From Runella rosea (GTDB lineage Bacteria; Bacteroidota; Bacteroidia; Cytophagales; Spirosomataceae), in assembly GCF_003325355.1 (NCBI RefSeq), contig NZ_CP030850.1, positions 2,604,001 through 2,668,000 on the forward strand: DNA of 64,000 nt, given 5' to 3'. Below the pieces are notes generated by a model, which saw nothing but the letters and a program-made list of their open reading frames with translations, did not search any database and was not told where the DNA came from. Shown here piece by piece: positions 53,398 to 62,117 of the stretch. Numbering within the stretch: position 1 is the stretch's first letter; every line of letters starts with the position of its first letter. The position numbers and the translations under genes were made by a program.

Positions 53398-54467
53398 AGC
53401 ATTTTTTTACTTTAATTGCTTGTTCTATATGGATTGGTCATGCATTTGCCCAAAATATCCAATTTACTTCGTTTACGGCTACTAATGAGTTCCAAGATTC
53501 AAGCTACAACATTCATAAACCCATTGCACTCAATTTTAGGGAAACCCATATTTTAGCGAGTTTCAAAGATGCGACTGACAGTCTCAATGCCAAATACGCT
53601 TACTGTTTGAAGGGTCTAGATGGCAAATGGCATCCTAATGGCAAGGGCGAATCCGTCAATTATGTAAATCTTTTCGGCGGCGATTATGAATTGCAGGTCA
53701 AAAATCTCAACTATCCCAATAAAATCATTTCTTTAAAATTTCATTTAGAAGAAGCCTTCTGGCAAAAAAACTGGTTTATTCCCATGCTTGCTGCCTATGG
53801 GTTATTGGTTGTAGGCGTCATTTTTTATTTCATCAGAATGTACAGATTGCGCGGTCAAATCCGGCTCCAGCAGGTTCGCAACGAAATCGCTTCCGACCTC
53901 CACGACGACGTAGGCAGCACGCTGTCCAACATCAGTTTTTTGGGAGAAATGGCTAAAATGAAACTTGTAAAAAAACCCGAAGAGGTATTGCCCATTCTGG
54001 AACGAATCATGGAGGAATCCAAAGAAATGGTTCAAACCATGCGCGGAATGGTATGGACCATTCAACCCGATAACGACAGGGCCGTTGATTTCATTGATAA
54101 AATACAGGCCTTTGCGACAGAAATGCTCCAAAACCGCGAAATAGCATTGCAATTCAGCAATGAAATTCCTGAAAAACAACTGCTTACCATTGAGCAACAG
54201 CGAAATTTGTTTCTTATTTTTAAAGAACTTATCCACAATATTGCCAAACACTCAACTGCCACAAGGGTTACTGTTTCTCTCAAAAAACACGAACATTGGC
54301 TATGGGCGAAGATAACCGACAACGGAAGCGGTTTTGACATGACCCAACGCTCCGAAGGAAACGGCTTGAGAAACCTGCAACAACGCATCACACAGTTGGA
54401 GGGGAAAATGGAAATAGAATCAGAAGTCGGCAAGGGTACGGTGACCAAAATGATGATACCGCTCTGA
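53394..54467 (+). CDS. Sensor histidine kinase (HisKA_3 type) with reduced periplasmic domain
   Basis: 357 aa. Signal peptide ends near residue 20 (WIGHAFAQ). Residues ~45-118 look like one Y_Y_Y beta-sandwich (RETHILASFKDATDS..YAYCLKGLDGKWHPNG..VNLFGGDYELQVKN). One span follows (~127-148). The dimerisation motif is NEIASDLHDDVGSTLSNI with phosphoacceptor His170, and the ATPase domain has FKELIHNIAKHS, ITDNGSGFD and GNGLRNLQQRI. Related Bacteroidota kinases carry a long beta-propeller before Y_Y_Y; here it is absent. The partner regulator gene is 99 nt downstream. Confidence 0.92.
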   Translation: MKHFFTLIACSIWIGHAFAQNIQFTSFTATNEFQDSSYNIHKPIALNFRETHILASFKDATDSLNAKYAYCLKGLDGKWHPNGKGESVNYVNLFGGDYELQVKNLNYPNKIISLKFHLEEAFWQKNWFIPMLAAYGLLVVGVIFYFIRMYRLRGQIRLQQVRNEIASDLHDDVGSTLSNISFLGEMAKMKLVKKPEEVLPILERIMEESKEMVQTMRGMVWTIQPDNDRAVDFIDKIQAFATEMLQNREIALQFSNEIPEKQLLTIEQQRNLFLIFKELIHNIAKHSTATRVTVSLKKHEHWLWAKITDNGSGFDMTQRSEGNGLRNLQQRITQLEGKMEIESEVGKGTVTKMMIPL

Positions 54468-54489
54468 AAATCACTTAAATTCGCTATTG
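54468..54489 (+). promoter_or_regulatory. Degenerate copy of the operator upstream of the response-regulator gene
   Basis: The right half AAATTCGCTATT (54477-54488) is kept; the left half reads AAATCAC instead of AAATAGC. Exactly 20 nt later comes GACTTTTA (54510-54517), a poor -7 box. It starts at the base after the kinase stop codon. Confidence 0.5.
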
Positions 54490-54512
54490 TCTTTCCAAAT
54501 TGAATATAAGAC

Positions 54513-54540
54513 TTTTACGCCGTTGGGACAGGGCGTAAAA
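54513..54540 (+). other. Hairpin in the leader of the response-regulator gene
   Basis: TTTTACGCC (54513-54521) pairs with GGCGTAAAA (54532-54540) around a 10-nt loop, followed by TGCTCCCCTTTTT. It could be a partial terminator after the kinase gene or a leader structure controlling the regulator. Confidence 0.5.
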
Positions 54541-54566
54541 TGCTCCCCTTTTTATCTGCTGAAAAT

Positions 54567-55199
54567 ATGATCAGAGTAGCCATTTTTGACGACAACAGCG
54601 CTTTTGCCGGCAGTTTGGAACTGCTCCTGAAAGACAGTGACGATTATGTACTCGCCGGCGCTTTCCCCAATGCCCTCAACGCCCTGCAAAAAGTGGCCAA
54701 ATCAAAACCCGATGTAATCATCATGGACATCAAAATGCCCGAAATATCAGGCATTGAGGCCGTGCAGATCATCAAAAAAGAACACCCCACTATCCAAATC
54801 ATGATGCAAACCGTCTTTGAAGACGACGATAAAGTGTTTGCGGCCATTTGTGCCGGCGCATCAGGCTATATTTTAAAGGGAACTTCGCCGGGCAAAGTTT
54901 TGGAGGCGATTGCCGAGGTCTACACGGGCGGCTCGCCCATGAGCCCAAGCGTAGCCCGCAAGGTGCTGACCTTTTTCCGGTCTCATCAAACCGTTCAAAC
55001 AGAGTTTTATGATTTATCGAAGCGCGAAAAAGAAATCTTAAAATACCTGGTCGAAGGTTACAGTTACAAAATGATCGCGGAGGCCTGTTTTATCAGTTTT
55101 AATACGGTCAATGCCCACCTCCGCAAAATTTACGAAAAACTTCACGTTAATTCTTCTCAGGAAGCCATTTCGAAAGCTTTAAGGCAAAAGCTGATCTAG
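54567..55199 (+). CDS. NarL/FixJ-family response regulator
   Basis: 210 aa. The ATG at 54567 (MIRVAIFDDN) is chosen; the frame extends to an ATG at 54540 that lies in the hairpin. The receiver domain shows the acidic pair FDDN, phosphoacceptor Asp54 in IIMDIKMPE, the Thr of MQTVFED and Lys in YILKG. The C-terminal LuxR-type HTH is DLSKREKEILKYLVEGYSYKMIAEACFISFNTVNAHLRKIYEKLHV. It is the likely target of the kinase upstream and the best candidate to bind the AAATAGC/GCTATTT repeats, one of which precedes it. Confidence 0.94.
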   Translation: MIRVAIFDDNSAFAGSLELLLKDSDDYVLAGAFPNALNALQKVAKSKPDVIIMDIKMPEISGIEAVQIIKKEHPTIQIMMQTVFEDDDKVFAAICAGASGYILKGTSPGKVLEAIAEVYTGGSPMSPSVARKVLTFFRSHQTVQTEFYDLSKREKEILKYLVEGYSYKMIAEACFISFNTVNAHLRKIYEKLHVNSSQEAISKALRQKLI

Positions 55200-55223
55200 C
55201 CTCACCGTTCTTTTGTCTTCTAT

Positions 55224-55258
55224 AAAAAGCCCTCTCCTTATAAAGCAGAGGGCTTTTT
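55224..55258 (+). terminator. Intrinsic terminator of the response-regulator gene
   Basis: AAAAAGCCCTCT (55224-55235) pairs with AGAGGGCTTTTT (55247-55258), 24 nt after the stop. Confidence 0.92.
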
Positions 55259-55267
55259 ATTGTTTGA

Positions 55268-55317
55268 AAATAGCAAAAATTCGCTATTTCACCGGCCTCT
55301 CATTCATCGCAACTTTG
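55268..55317 (+). promoter_or_regulatory. Second perfect operator copy, before the LytTR gene
   Basis: AAATAGC (55268-55274), 8 nt, GCTATTT (55283-55289), identical over 22 bp to 51688-51709, also preceded by TTTGAAA-like text. After 20 nt comes CAACTTTG (55310-55317), a one-base variant of TAnnTTTG. Confidence 0.7.
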
Positions 55318-55354
55318 TCGTGATCAATACCGAACGAACAAAGCCTGTTAACGC

Positions 55355-55696
55355 ATGAATCCACTTCCATTTATCAACAGCCCCATTCTCGACTTGGTAA
55401 GGCAATTACCCAAAGACGATATCATGTGGTTGGAAGGTGACCGCAACTACACCTATATCCACTTTTGCAACGGCGGGAAAATGATTTTCAGCAAAACACT
55501 GCAACTCATAGAAGCTCAATTGCCCAACGACGATTTCAGCAGAATCAACAAAGGGGCAACGGTCAACCTACGGTTTATCAAAACCATCAACGTACGCCAA
55601 AAGCACCTTCAACTATCCTGCGGCCTTACGCTGCCTATCTCACGACGTCGATTGCCCGGCGTAAAAACATGGTGGCGAGGCAATAAATCCCGATGA
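55355..55696 (+). CDS. Stand-alone LytTR DNA-binding protein
   Basis: 113 aa: a short leader, then a LytTR domain (DIMWLEGDRNYTYIHFCNGGKMIFSKTLQLIEAQLPNDDFSRINKGATVNLRFIKTI, LPISRRR). No receiver domain is attached, so its activity must be set by its own level or by a partner. It is controlled by the same operator as the sensor operon, which would make it a second tier in the circuit. It precedes the surface-protein genes at 55747 and 57961, its possible targets. Confidence 0.9.
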   Translation: MNPLPFINSPILDLVRQLPKDDIMWLEGDRNYTYIHFCNGGKMIFSKTLQLIEAQLPNDDFSRINKGATVNLRFIKTINVRQKHLQLSCGLTLPISRRRLPGVKTWWRGNKSR

Positions 55697-55746
55697 ATAC
55701 CCGCAAAAGTTTCTCCAACCATATCATTTTATAAAAAACACAACTG

Positions 55747-57900
55747 ATGAAAAAATTACTTTTACTGCTTTTCGAGGTGATTTTCATTTCAACAATGGCA
55801 CGCGCTCAGTGGAACTCCAACCCCACCAACAATATAATAACCGCCGCAAATTTCTCACAGAAAAACCAAAAAATGATCCCTGACGGCAGCGGAGGCGCTA
55901 TCATTGTCTGGGAAGATGACCGTAATACCAATACGACGAATACGGATCTGTACGCCCAGCGAATCAACGCCAACGGAGTGGTGCAATGGCCGGTGAACGG
56001 TGTAGCCATCAGCAATTACTCCGGTAACGACCTCTACCCTCAACTTACTTCCGATGGCGATAATGGAGCGATCATCACTTGGCAACGCGATGGCGATATC
56101 TATGCACAACGCATTAATGCGAGCGGGGCAGTGCAGTGGACAGCCAATGGAATAGCCGTTTCGGCAGCAACAAATACTCAAAATTTCCCTCAATTGGTCA
56201 GCGATGGTAGTGGTGGGGCCATCATCACTTGGGAAGATAATCGCGGCGGAATCTTCCCGCCAAACGGCCCCGATATTTATGCTCAGCGGATTAATGCAGA
56301 CGGTACAGTGCCGACGCCGTGGCCTGCCAATGGTGTGCCCATTGCTGCAGCCGGATTATCACAGCTTAGTCCTCAACTCGTTTCCGACAACAGTGGCGGC
56401 GCCATCATTACTTGGGTAGACAGTCGCAGCGGCACCACCGTCACGGATATCTATACCCAGAGAGTCGATACAGACGGTGACGTACAATGGCCTGCCAACG
56501 GAGTGCCTGTTTGTGAAGCAGCAAACGGACAATATCTTCCCAAAATAGTTACCGATGGTTTCAACGGAGCCATCATTGCCTGGGACGACAACCGTAACGG
56601 CAACTATGATATTTACGCGCAACGAGTGAACTCAGGGGGTACAATGCAATGGACGGCCAATGGTACTCCCGTATGTAATGCCGGCAATAATCAGGAAAAA
56701 AGCCATATGGTCAGTGATGGCAGCGGCGGGGCCTATTTGGTTTGGGAGGACCGGCGCAATCATATAGCTTCTCCCAACAATTATTATTTTTCCGATATCT
56801 ACCTGCAGCGTATCAATGCATCGGGTGTAGCTCAATGGGCCGCCAATGGACTGGTTATCTGTAATCAACTTGGTTACCAGACACTTCCCAAATTAACTGC
56901 TGACGGTACTGCGGGCGTGATCGTTGCCTGGGCGGATGCCCGCGAGTATTATGATACAGGCATCAATCCGGATATATATGCTCAGAAAGTCAATGCGGCG
57001 GGAGCAATTCAGGGAATTTCGGATGGGAATCCCGTTAGCAGCGCAATTAATGCGCAAACCACTCCCGAACTTGTCAGTGATGCCTCAGGCGAGGCTATTA
57101 TTTCTTGGGCTGACCTGCGCAACGGCAACAGTTTAGATATTTATGCCTCTCAGACCTCCTTTGCGCCGGCCTGCTCGGCTTCTGCACCTACTTCAGTATC
57201 GCCGTCTTCTCAGGCGGTTTGTTCCGGCGAAGCCGTAACTCTTTCGGCTTCCTGTGCGGCGGGGTATACGGTACAATGGTATGAAGGCACTACCCTGCTC
57301 GGTACCGGCAGTCCGCTTGCTTATTCTGTTACATCGAACGTTTCTATTTATGTGAGTTGCAAAAACAACGCCTGTGAGTCAGAGCCTGACACTATCAACC
57401 TAACTCTCTCCAACTATTTGAGTTATGCCTTTATTGGCGGCGACCTCAACAACGACGCAGTACTTACCTTTCATGGCTGCCCTTCCGGAACCGTTCATTG
57501 GAGCGTGTATCAGTCCGAATCCAGTGATGAAAACGGTCCCATTTTTACGTTAAAGGATTCTATTACAGGAAATCCCGCTACAATGACCTTAAAAGGGATT
57601 TACCGCCTGTCGGCTACCTGCTCCAACTCCGCGTGTGCTGCGCCGCCTGCACCCGTTGAGGTATACAATTGTTACTGGATCTATCATACCCTGCTGTCTC
57701 CCAACGACAATTACAACCAAGGGCTGCATATCATTCAGTCAAGTTATGGCGGCACTATTGAGGCAACCAATAAAGTAATGGGTACTTCACGAACGTGGTA
57801 CGAAGCCCAAAGCATTGAATTGAAACCGGGATTTGAGGTCAATGCCAAACCCAACGGAGCGGTATTTACCGCCAAACCCGGCGGGTGTTTGGGTTCTTAA
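55747..57900 (+). CDS. Large secreted repeat protein with coathanger-type C-terminus
   Basis: 717 aa. Signal peptide ends near ARAQ (residue 20). Residues ~25-460 hold about eight repeats of ~50-60 residues built on SDGSGGAIITWED.R....DIYAQRINA.G..QW.ANG, the pattern of a beta-propeller-like surface protein. An Ig-like unit follows (PSSQAVCSGEAVTLSASCAAGYTVQWYEGTTLLGTGSPL). The last ~65 residues (GGTIEATNKVMGTSRTWYEAQSIELKPGFEVNAKPNGAVFTAKPGGC) match the 3-coathanger-stack end common in secreted Bacteroidota proteins. No classical T9SS type A or B sorting domain is seen. Confidence 0.85.
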   Translation: MKKLLLLLFEVIFISTMARAQWNSNPTNNIITAANFSQKNQKMIPDGSGGAIIVWEDDRNTNTTNTDLYAQRINANGVVQWPVNGVAISNYSGNDLYPQLTSDGDNGAIITWQRDGDIYAQRINASGAVQWTANGIAVSAATNTQNFPQLVSDGSGGAIITWEDNRGGIFPPNGPDIYAQRINADGTVPTPWPANGVPIAAAGLSQLSPQLVSDNSGGAIITWVDSRSGTTVTDIYTQRVDTDGDVQWPANGVPVCEAANGQYLPKIVTDGFNGAIIAWDDNRNGNYDIYAQRVNSGGTMQWTANGTPVCNAGNNQEKSHMVSDGSGGAYLVWEDRRNHIASPNNYYFSDIYLQRINASGVAQWAANGLVICNQLGYQTLPKLTADGTAGVIVAWADAREYYDTGINPDIYAQKVNAAGAIQGISDGNPVSSAINAQTTPELVSDASGEAIISWADLRNGNSLDIYASQTSFAPACSASAPTSVSPSSQAVCSGEAVTLSASCAAGYTVQWYEGTTLLGTGSPLAYSVTSNVSIYVSCKNNACESEPDTINLTLSNYLSYAFIGGDLNNDAVLTFHGCPSGTVHWSVYQSESSDENGPIFTLKDSITGNPATMTLKGIYRLSATCSNSACAAPPAPVEVYNCYWIYHTLLSPNDNYNQGLHIIQSSYGGTIEATNKVMGTSRTWYEAQSIELKPGFEVNAKPNGAVFTAKPGGCLGS

Positions 57901-57960
57901 CTTCTTTGAAAAAAACATCATAAAACCTTATTCATAAGTATTTATAACTGTCCAATATCC

Positions 57961-60270
57961 ATGAAAATCATTCTCCAACTTTCTGCCTTATTATTTACCA
58001 TTATGGTATTTTTATATGGCTGTAATGACAAAAAAGCCCCTGCTTCTCCCAGTGCTGTTCCAACGTTAGGGACAACCACATCGGGGGCCATCACCGAAAA
58101 CTCCCTTGCCATAAGCAGTGCCATTCAGACCAATGGCGAAAACTCAATCATCCAACATGGCTATGTATATTCAGAAACGAATAAAACACCCACCGACGCC
58201 GACAGCAAGATCACTTTAGGAGTAAATGCAGGACCCTTTCCGGCCACTTTTTTCGGTACTATTACGGGCTTGAAAGCCAACACTACATACCATATACGCT
58301 CTTATGCCACCAACAGCAACGGTATTGGTTACGGCTCAGCAATCGAAGCAAAAACCTCCGTAGAGACCAAAGCACCAACCTTAGAAACAGCACCGAGTGT
58401 TGAAGAAGTGACCACCGGCTCTTTTAAATTAACCGCTTCCATCAAAGACAATAATGGCAACCCTATTTCGCAATATGGCTATGTATATTCGGAAACCAAT
58501 AAAGTACCCACCATGGAAGCCGACAGCAAAACAGAAATGGGTGCTCACGGCGGTCCCTATCCGGCTTCTTTTTCAGGTACGATTATCAATCTTAAAGCCA
58601 ATACCCTTTATTATGTACGGCCTTATGCTGCCAACAGCAAAGGAACCGGCTATGGACCGGCAGCGGAACTAAAAACCAAGGCGGAGCTAACCGTTCCGAC
58701 AATGGAAGCCAATGCTACAGTTGAAGAAATAAAAACCAACTCATTTAAGGTAACAGGCACAATTTTGAACAATGGCGGTTCAGTGGTTATTCAACATGGA
58801 CACGTTTACTCTTCTACGGATAAAAACCCCACAACTACCGGCCCTAACACCCAATTAAAGGCTAACAACGGGCCTTTTCCAAGTAAATATGTGAGCACCA
58901 TAACTAACCTGTCAGAAGGAGTAACCTACTTTGTGCGTTCGTATGCTACCAATGAGAAAGGCACTGGTTATGGTACTGCAATAGAAGTAAAAACGGTAGC
59001 AACTTCAGCTCCGATATTGGCCGCCAACATGGTTATAGATGCCATTACTTATAATTCCATCAGCGTTAGCAATACTATCAATTCCGATGGCAATTTGCCC
59101 ATTACCCAACATGGCCATTTACTGTCCGTTAAAAATAACCCAACCATTGAGACGCTTTCGGGCAATGGGGTAAGGACACAAAAGGGAGAGTATACAGGAG
59201 CTTTTCCAAAACCGTTCAGCAGTACATTTTCTACCGGGCTTGACGAAAATACCACTTATTACCTGCGCCCATATGCCATCAATGCCAAAGGAACCACTTA
59301 TGGTACTACGGTTCCGATCAAAACTCAGGTGGCAACTCCAACTTTTACAAAGCCGACCAATTTTGAAGACGTTCCTGTTTATAGTATTATTTTAGAAACC
59401 TCCACCTCAACCATCGATGATGGCGACACTGACAGCCCGGTTTCGGTAGAATTCAACCCCAATATGGGAGGTACAGAAAATACCTTCTTCTTAGACCTCG
59501 GCAAGTTATCTTTTGGCGGCAGCAATGATTATCCGGCGCATAGCGAAGATGACCGGGAAAAAGGGCAAGTACAAAAGTATTATATCGCTACTCCCGCAGT
59601 AAAAACAATCAAGGATATCATTCATTTAACCCTGCGGATTCACGGAGATGACGGATGGGCTATTTCAAAGATTAGATTGATTGTCAATGGGTATGAACTT
59701 TTTACAAAATCGTACCAAAATCATTGGATTGAAGATGACAAAAGCAGTAAAAATCTCCCTACGCTGACCATTCCTTACAATGAATTACGTACATCAAAAT
59801 GGTCGTATGCCGGAGCTCCGAGCATACATATAGCTTCTCAACAAATCAAAGCGCAGGAGTTGGTACGTCTGATGGAAGGAATCATGGGCGACGAATTGGA
59901 AAGCGGAGGCTACAAATCAGGATCAGTGGGTGGTCTGTTTAACGGCACCTTGGAATGGGATGACACTGAAGCTGTTAAAATAGTGCCCAACAATAATTCA
60001 GTCTATGTCCGATTTGACTTTGCCCTGAAACTAAAGCGGAAAAATACTACAGATACAGATGGTACTTTCAGCTTTGCCCTATGGAGAGAGTGCCAAAATG
60101 GCTCAGTTACCTTTAAAATTACAGATTTACAATCCACTAATAATAATTTTCCGGCGGGCTCTTTCCGAAAAAACAACATCGAAAACGCAATAAAGGCTAT
60201 TCTTACGCGAACCCTAAACATTCCCTGCAAAGCAGCCTTCAACTCAGCCGGCGATCTTATTTATTGGTAA
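57961..60270 (+). CDS. Lipoprotein with four fibronectin-like repeats and a unique C-terminal domain
   Basis: 769 aa. Lipobox FLYGC (Cys21). Residues ~38-455 are four ~100-residue repeats of the form TGSF.L.A.I..NGG..I.QHGYVYSETNK.P........G..G.FP..F..TI..L..NT.Y.VR.YA.NSKGTGYG.A.E.KT, typical of Bacteroidota fibronectin-III-like surface repeats. Residues ~465-769 are different (LHLTLRIHGDDGWAISKIRLIVNGYELF, FNGTLEWDDTEAV, FDFALKLKRKNTTDTDG), with no family recognised; the first part recalls PLAT-like sandwiches. The gene lies 60 nt after the repeat-protein gene. Confidence 0.82.
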   Translation: MKIILQLSALLFTIMVFLYGCNDKKAPASPSAVPTLGTTTSGAITENSLAISSAIQTNGENSIIQHGYVYSETNKTPTDADSKITLGVNAGPFPATFFGTITGLKANTTYHIRSYATNSNGIGYGSAIEAKTSVETKAPTLETAPSVEEVTTGSFKLTASIKDNNGNPISQYGYVYSETNKVPTMEADSKTEMGAHGGPYPASFSGTIINLKANTLYYVRPYAANSKGTGYGPAAELKTKAELTVPTMEANATVEEIKTNSFKVTGTILNNGGSVVIQHGHVYSSTDKNPTTTGPNTQLKANNGPFPSKYVSTITNLSEGVTYFVRSYATNEKGTGYGTAIEVKTVATSAPILAANMVIDAITYNSISVSNTINSDGNLPITQHGHLLSVKNNPTIETLSGNGVRTQKGEYTGAFPKPFSSTFSTGLDENTTYYLRPYAINAKGTTYGTTVPIKTQVATPTFTKPTNFEDVPVYSIILETSTSTIDDGDTDSPVSVEFNPNMGGTENTFFLDLGKLSFGGSNDYPAHSEDDREKGQVQKYYIATPAVKTIKDIIHLTLRIHGDDGWAISKIRLIVNGYELFTKSYQNHWIEDDKSSKNLPTLTIPYNELRTSKWSYAGAPSIHIASQQIKAQELVRLMEGIMGDELESGGYKSGSVGGLFNGTLEWDDTEAVKIVPNNNSVYVRFDFALKLKRKNTTDTDGTFSFALWRECQNGSVTFKITDLQSTNNNFPAGSFRKNNIENAIKAILTRTLNIPCKAAFNSAGDLIYW

Positions 60271-60370
60271 TAGAAGGAGTTTAATGCTGAGTTAGTGTTC
60301 AGACAGCTCATCATTATGAAGACCATAAAACACTTTGAAAAACCATTTATCATGCTTTAAACAACAAAAC

Positions 60371-60832
60371 ATGGAAACTTGTGACATCGCCAATGATCTG
60401 GAACAATATGGCAGCCTTAAAAACGGCAGTAAGGTAGTCATTGATAAAAAAAAGGACGAAGGCAGTTGTTGGGAATTTGTAGAAATGGCCCTGCGCGAAA
60501 AAGGTTATCAAAACCATGAAAAAGGTGGTCTTGGTGACCTGTATGTCTGGGGAGCACCCGTTGATGAGCGCTTAATCAAAACCGGGGATATTCTGCAATT
60601 TTATAAACATGAGTACAAACTAAAAAACGGAACACGGTCTAAAAGAGGGCCGCTCCACACCGCTATTGTATCCTCCTACAATGATGACCGGTCTATTGTG
60701 AGAGTATGGGAACAGCATGTGACAAAACCGTCACGGGTAGTGAGAAATAAGGTGTATCTCAAGGCTACCGGCGACTGTGAGGAAGTGATAGGCGAAGTAA
60801 AGGCTTTTCGTCCTGTCAAAAGATTAAGATAA
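60371..60832 (+). CDS. Small papain/NlpC-like (CHAP-type) protein, putative cysteine hydrolase
   Basis: 153 aa from the ATG at 60371 (an upstream TTG frame is rejected). There is no signal peptide. The pattern GSCWEFVEMALREKGY (Cys33), YVWGAPVDERLIKTGDILQFYKHEY and PLHTAIVSSY (His96), with a later polar residue in VRVWEQHV, fits the Cys-His core of NlpC/P60-CHAP folds. It could cleave amide or peptide bonds. With two surface-protein genes just upstream and no export signal of its own, it may be an effector or a processing enzyme; this is inference. Confidence 0.7.
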   Translation: METCDIANDLEQYGSLKNGSKVVIDKKKDEGSCWEFVEMALREKGYQNHEKGGLGDLYVWGAPVDERLIKTGDILQFYKHEYKLKNGTRSKRGPLHTAIVSSYNDDRSIVRVWEQHVTKPSRVVRNKVYLKATGDCEEVIGEVKAFRPVKRLR

Positions 60833-60840
60833 TACTTCTG

Positions 60841-60882
60841 CTGAGAGCCAAGGGCTGTGTATGCACAGCCCTTGGCTCTCAG
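60841..60882. terminator. 19-bp perfect hairpin between convergent genes
   Basis: CTGAGAGCCAAGGGCTGTG (60841-60859) pairs perfectly with 60864-60882 around TATG. It contains the stop codon of the polyprenyl synthetase gene (60879-60881, minus). Its core GGGCTGTGTAT.GCACAGCCC matches the hairpin at 3795-3826. Confidence 0.75.
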
Positions 60883-61856
60883 CTCTCTCGTCCTACCAAA
60901 AACTCCGCAAATTCAATCAGCGGTTTTTTACGTTCTACTGGCAATGGGAGGTTTTCCAACGCCTCAAAACCCTTGGAAAAATACGCATCGGCCATCGTTT
61001 GGGCGAGGGTATCAAGACCAAGTTGCGTATAAATTTCGGTGACAGCGGCTACTTTGTCAGATGTGTCGTAAGTGCCCTGCTCAAGACTTAACCAGTTGTT
61101 CAAATCGTCTTTGGTTTTTCCTTCGGCTAGCAGCAGCGCTTCGATGAGCATGAAGGTTTTTTTATTGGCAATGATGTCACCTCCTACCTGTTTGCCAAAC
61201 TTTTCGGGGTCGCCGTACACATCCAACAAGTCATCTTTGAGTTGAAATCCTAGCCCCATATTGACGCCCGCGTCGTAGAGCAATTGGGTGGTTGCTTCGT
61301 CAGCCCCCGCAATCATACCCCCTAATTCCATCGCAAAGCCCAGTAGAACCGAGGTTTTGAGGCGAATCATGCCAATGTATTCTTCCTGAGAAACATCAGC
61401 ACGTTTTTCAAAATTCATGTCTAGCTGCTGCCCTTCACATACTTCAGCAGCGGTGCGGTTGAAGCGACGGATGACGCGCGGCAGTTGTGCGGGGGCCACA
61501 TCCAACAACAATTCATAGGCATTGACCAGCATCACATCCCCCGACAAAATAGCGGTATTGGCGTTCCATTTTTCATGCACCGTAGGCTTGCCGCGCCGCA
61601 GCGGCGCACAGTCCATGATGTCGTCGTGCATGAGCGTAAAATTGTGAAAAACTTCAACGGCAATCGCTGGCTTGAGGGCTTTTTGCCAATCATTAATAAA
61701 AAGATTGGCCGACAAAACCGTCAGTAAAGGCCGTAAACGCTTGCCTCCCAACGACATAATATAACGAATGGGCTCGTACAATTCGGCAGGCTCCTCGCCG
61801 TAAGCAGTATGTTGAATTTGTTTTGAAATTGCTTCCAGATAGGGTTGAAAAGTCAT
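60879..61856 (-). CDS. Polyprenyl diphosphate synthase family protein
   Basis: A 325-aa trans-prenyltransferase that extends allylic diphosphates with isopentenyl diphosphate, for quinone or carotenoid side chains. The first Asp-rich motif is LMHDDIMDCAPLRRG, the second is GFQLKDDLLDVYGD, and GGKRLRPLL starts the fold. Small residues before the first motif (VFHNFTLMHDD) favour a medium-length product, but the chain length cannot be read reliably. It is a single gene, convergent with the CHAP-like gene. Confidence 0.93.
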   Translation of the reverse strand: MTFQPYLEAISKQIQHTAYGEEPAELYEPIRYIMSLGGKRLRPLLTVLSANLFINDWQKALKPAIAVEVFHNFTLMHDDIMDCAPLRRGKPTVHEKWNANTAILSGDVMLVNAYELLLDVAPAQLPRVIRRFNRTAAEVCEGQQLDMNFEKRADVSQEEYIGMIRLKTSVLLGFAMELGGMIAGADEATTQLLYDAGVNMGLGFQLKDDLLDVYGDPEKFGKQVGGDIIANKKTFMLIEALLLAEGKTKDDLNNWLSLEQGTYDTSDKVAAVTEIYTQLGLDTLAQTMADAYFSKGFEALENLPLPVERKKPLIEFAEFLVGRES

Positions 61857-62117
61857 CAGAATTTCGGGTTGTCTGTTGTCGGTCTTTTGTTATTGGTTAT
61901 TATACGTTGATTAATAGAACTTTGCAAATAACGGGCAACAAATAATGATTAATTTTAATGGGTTTTGAGCCAAAAATAATGGAACTTATGGGTATAAACG
62001 GTCAGCTGGCGAAAAAGTTTTGAGTATCTTGCGCGAAAAGCCCGACTCAACCCATGCTTCTTATCATTTAAACCTTTATACAACTTCATCTTCTAACTAC
62101 CCACAATCCTTCACATC

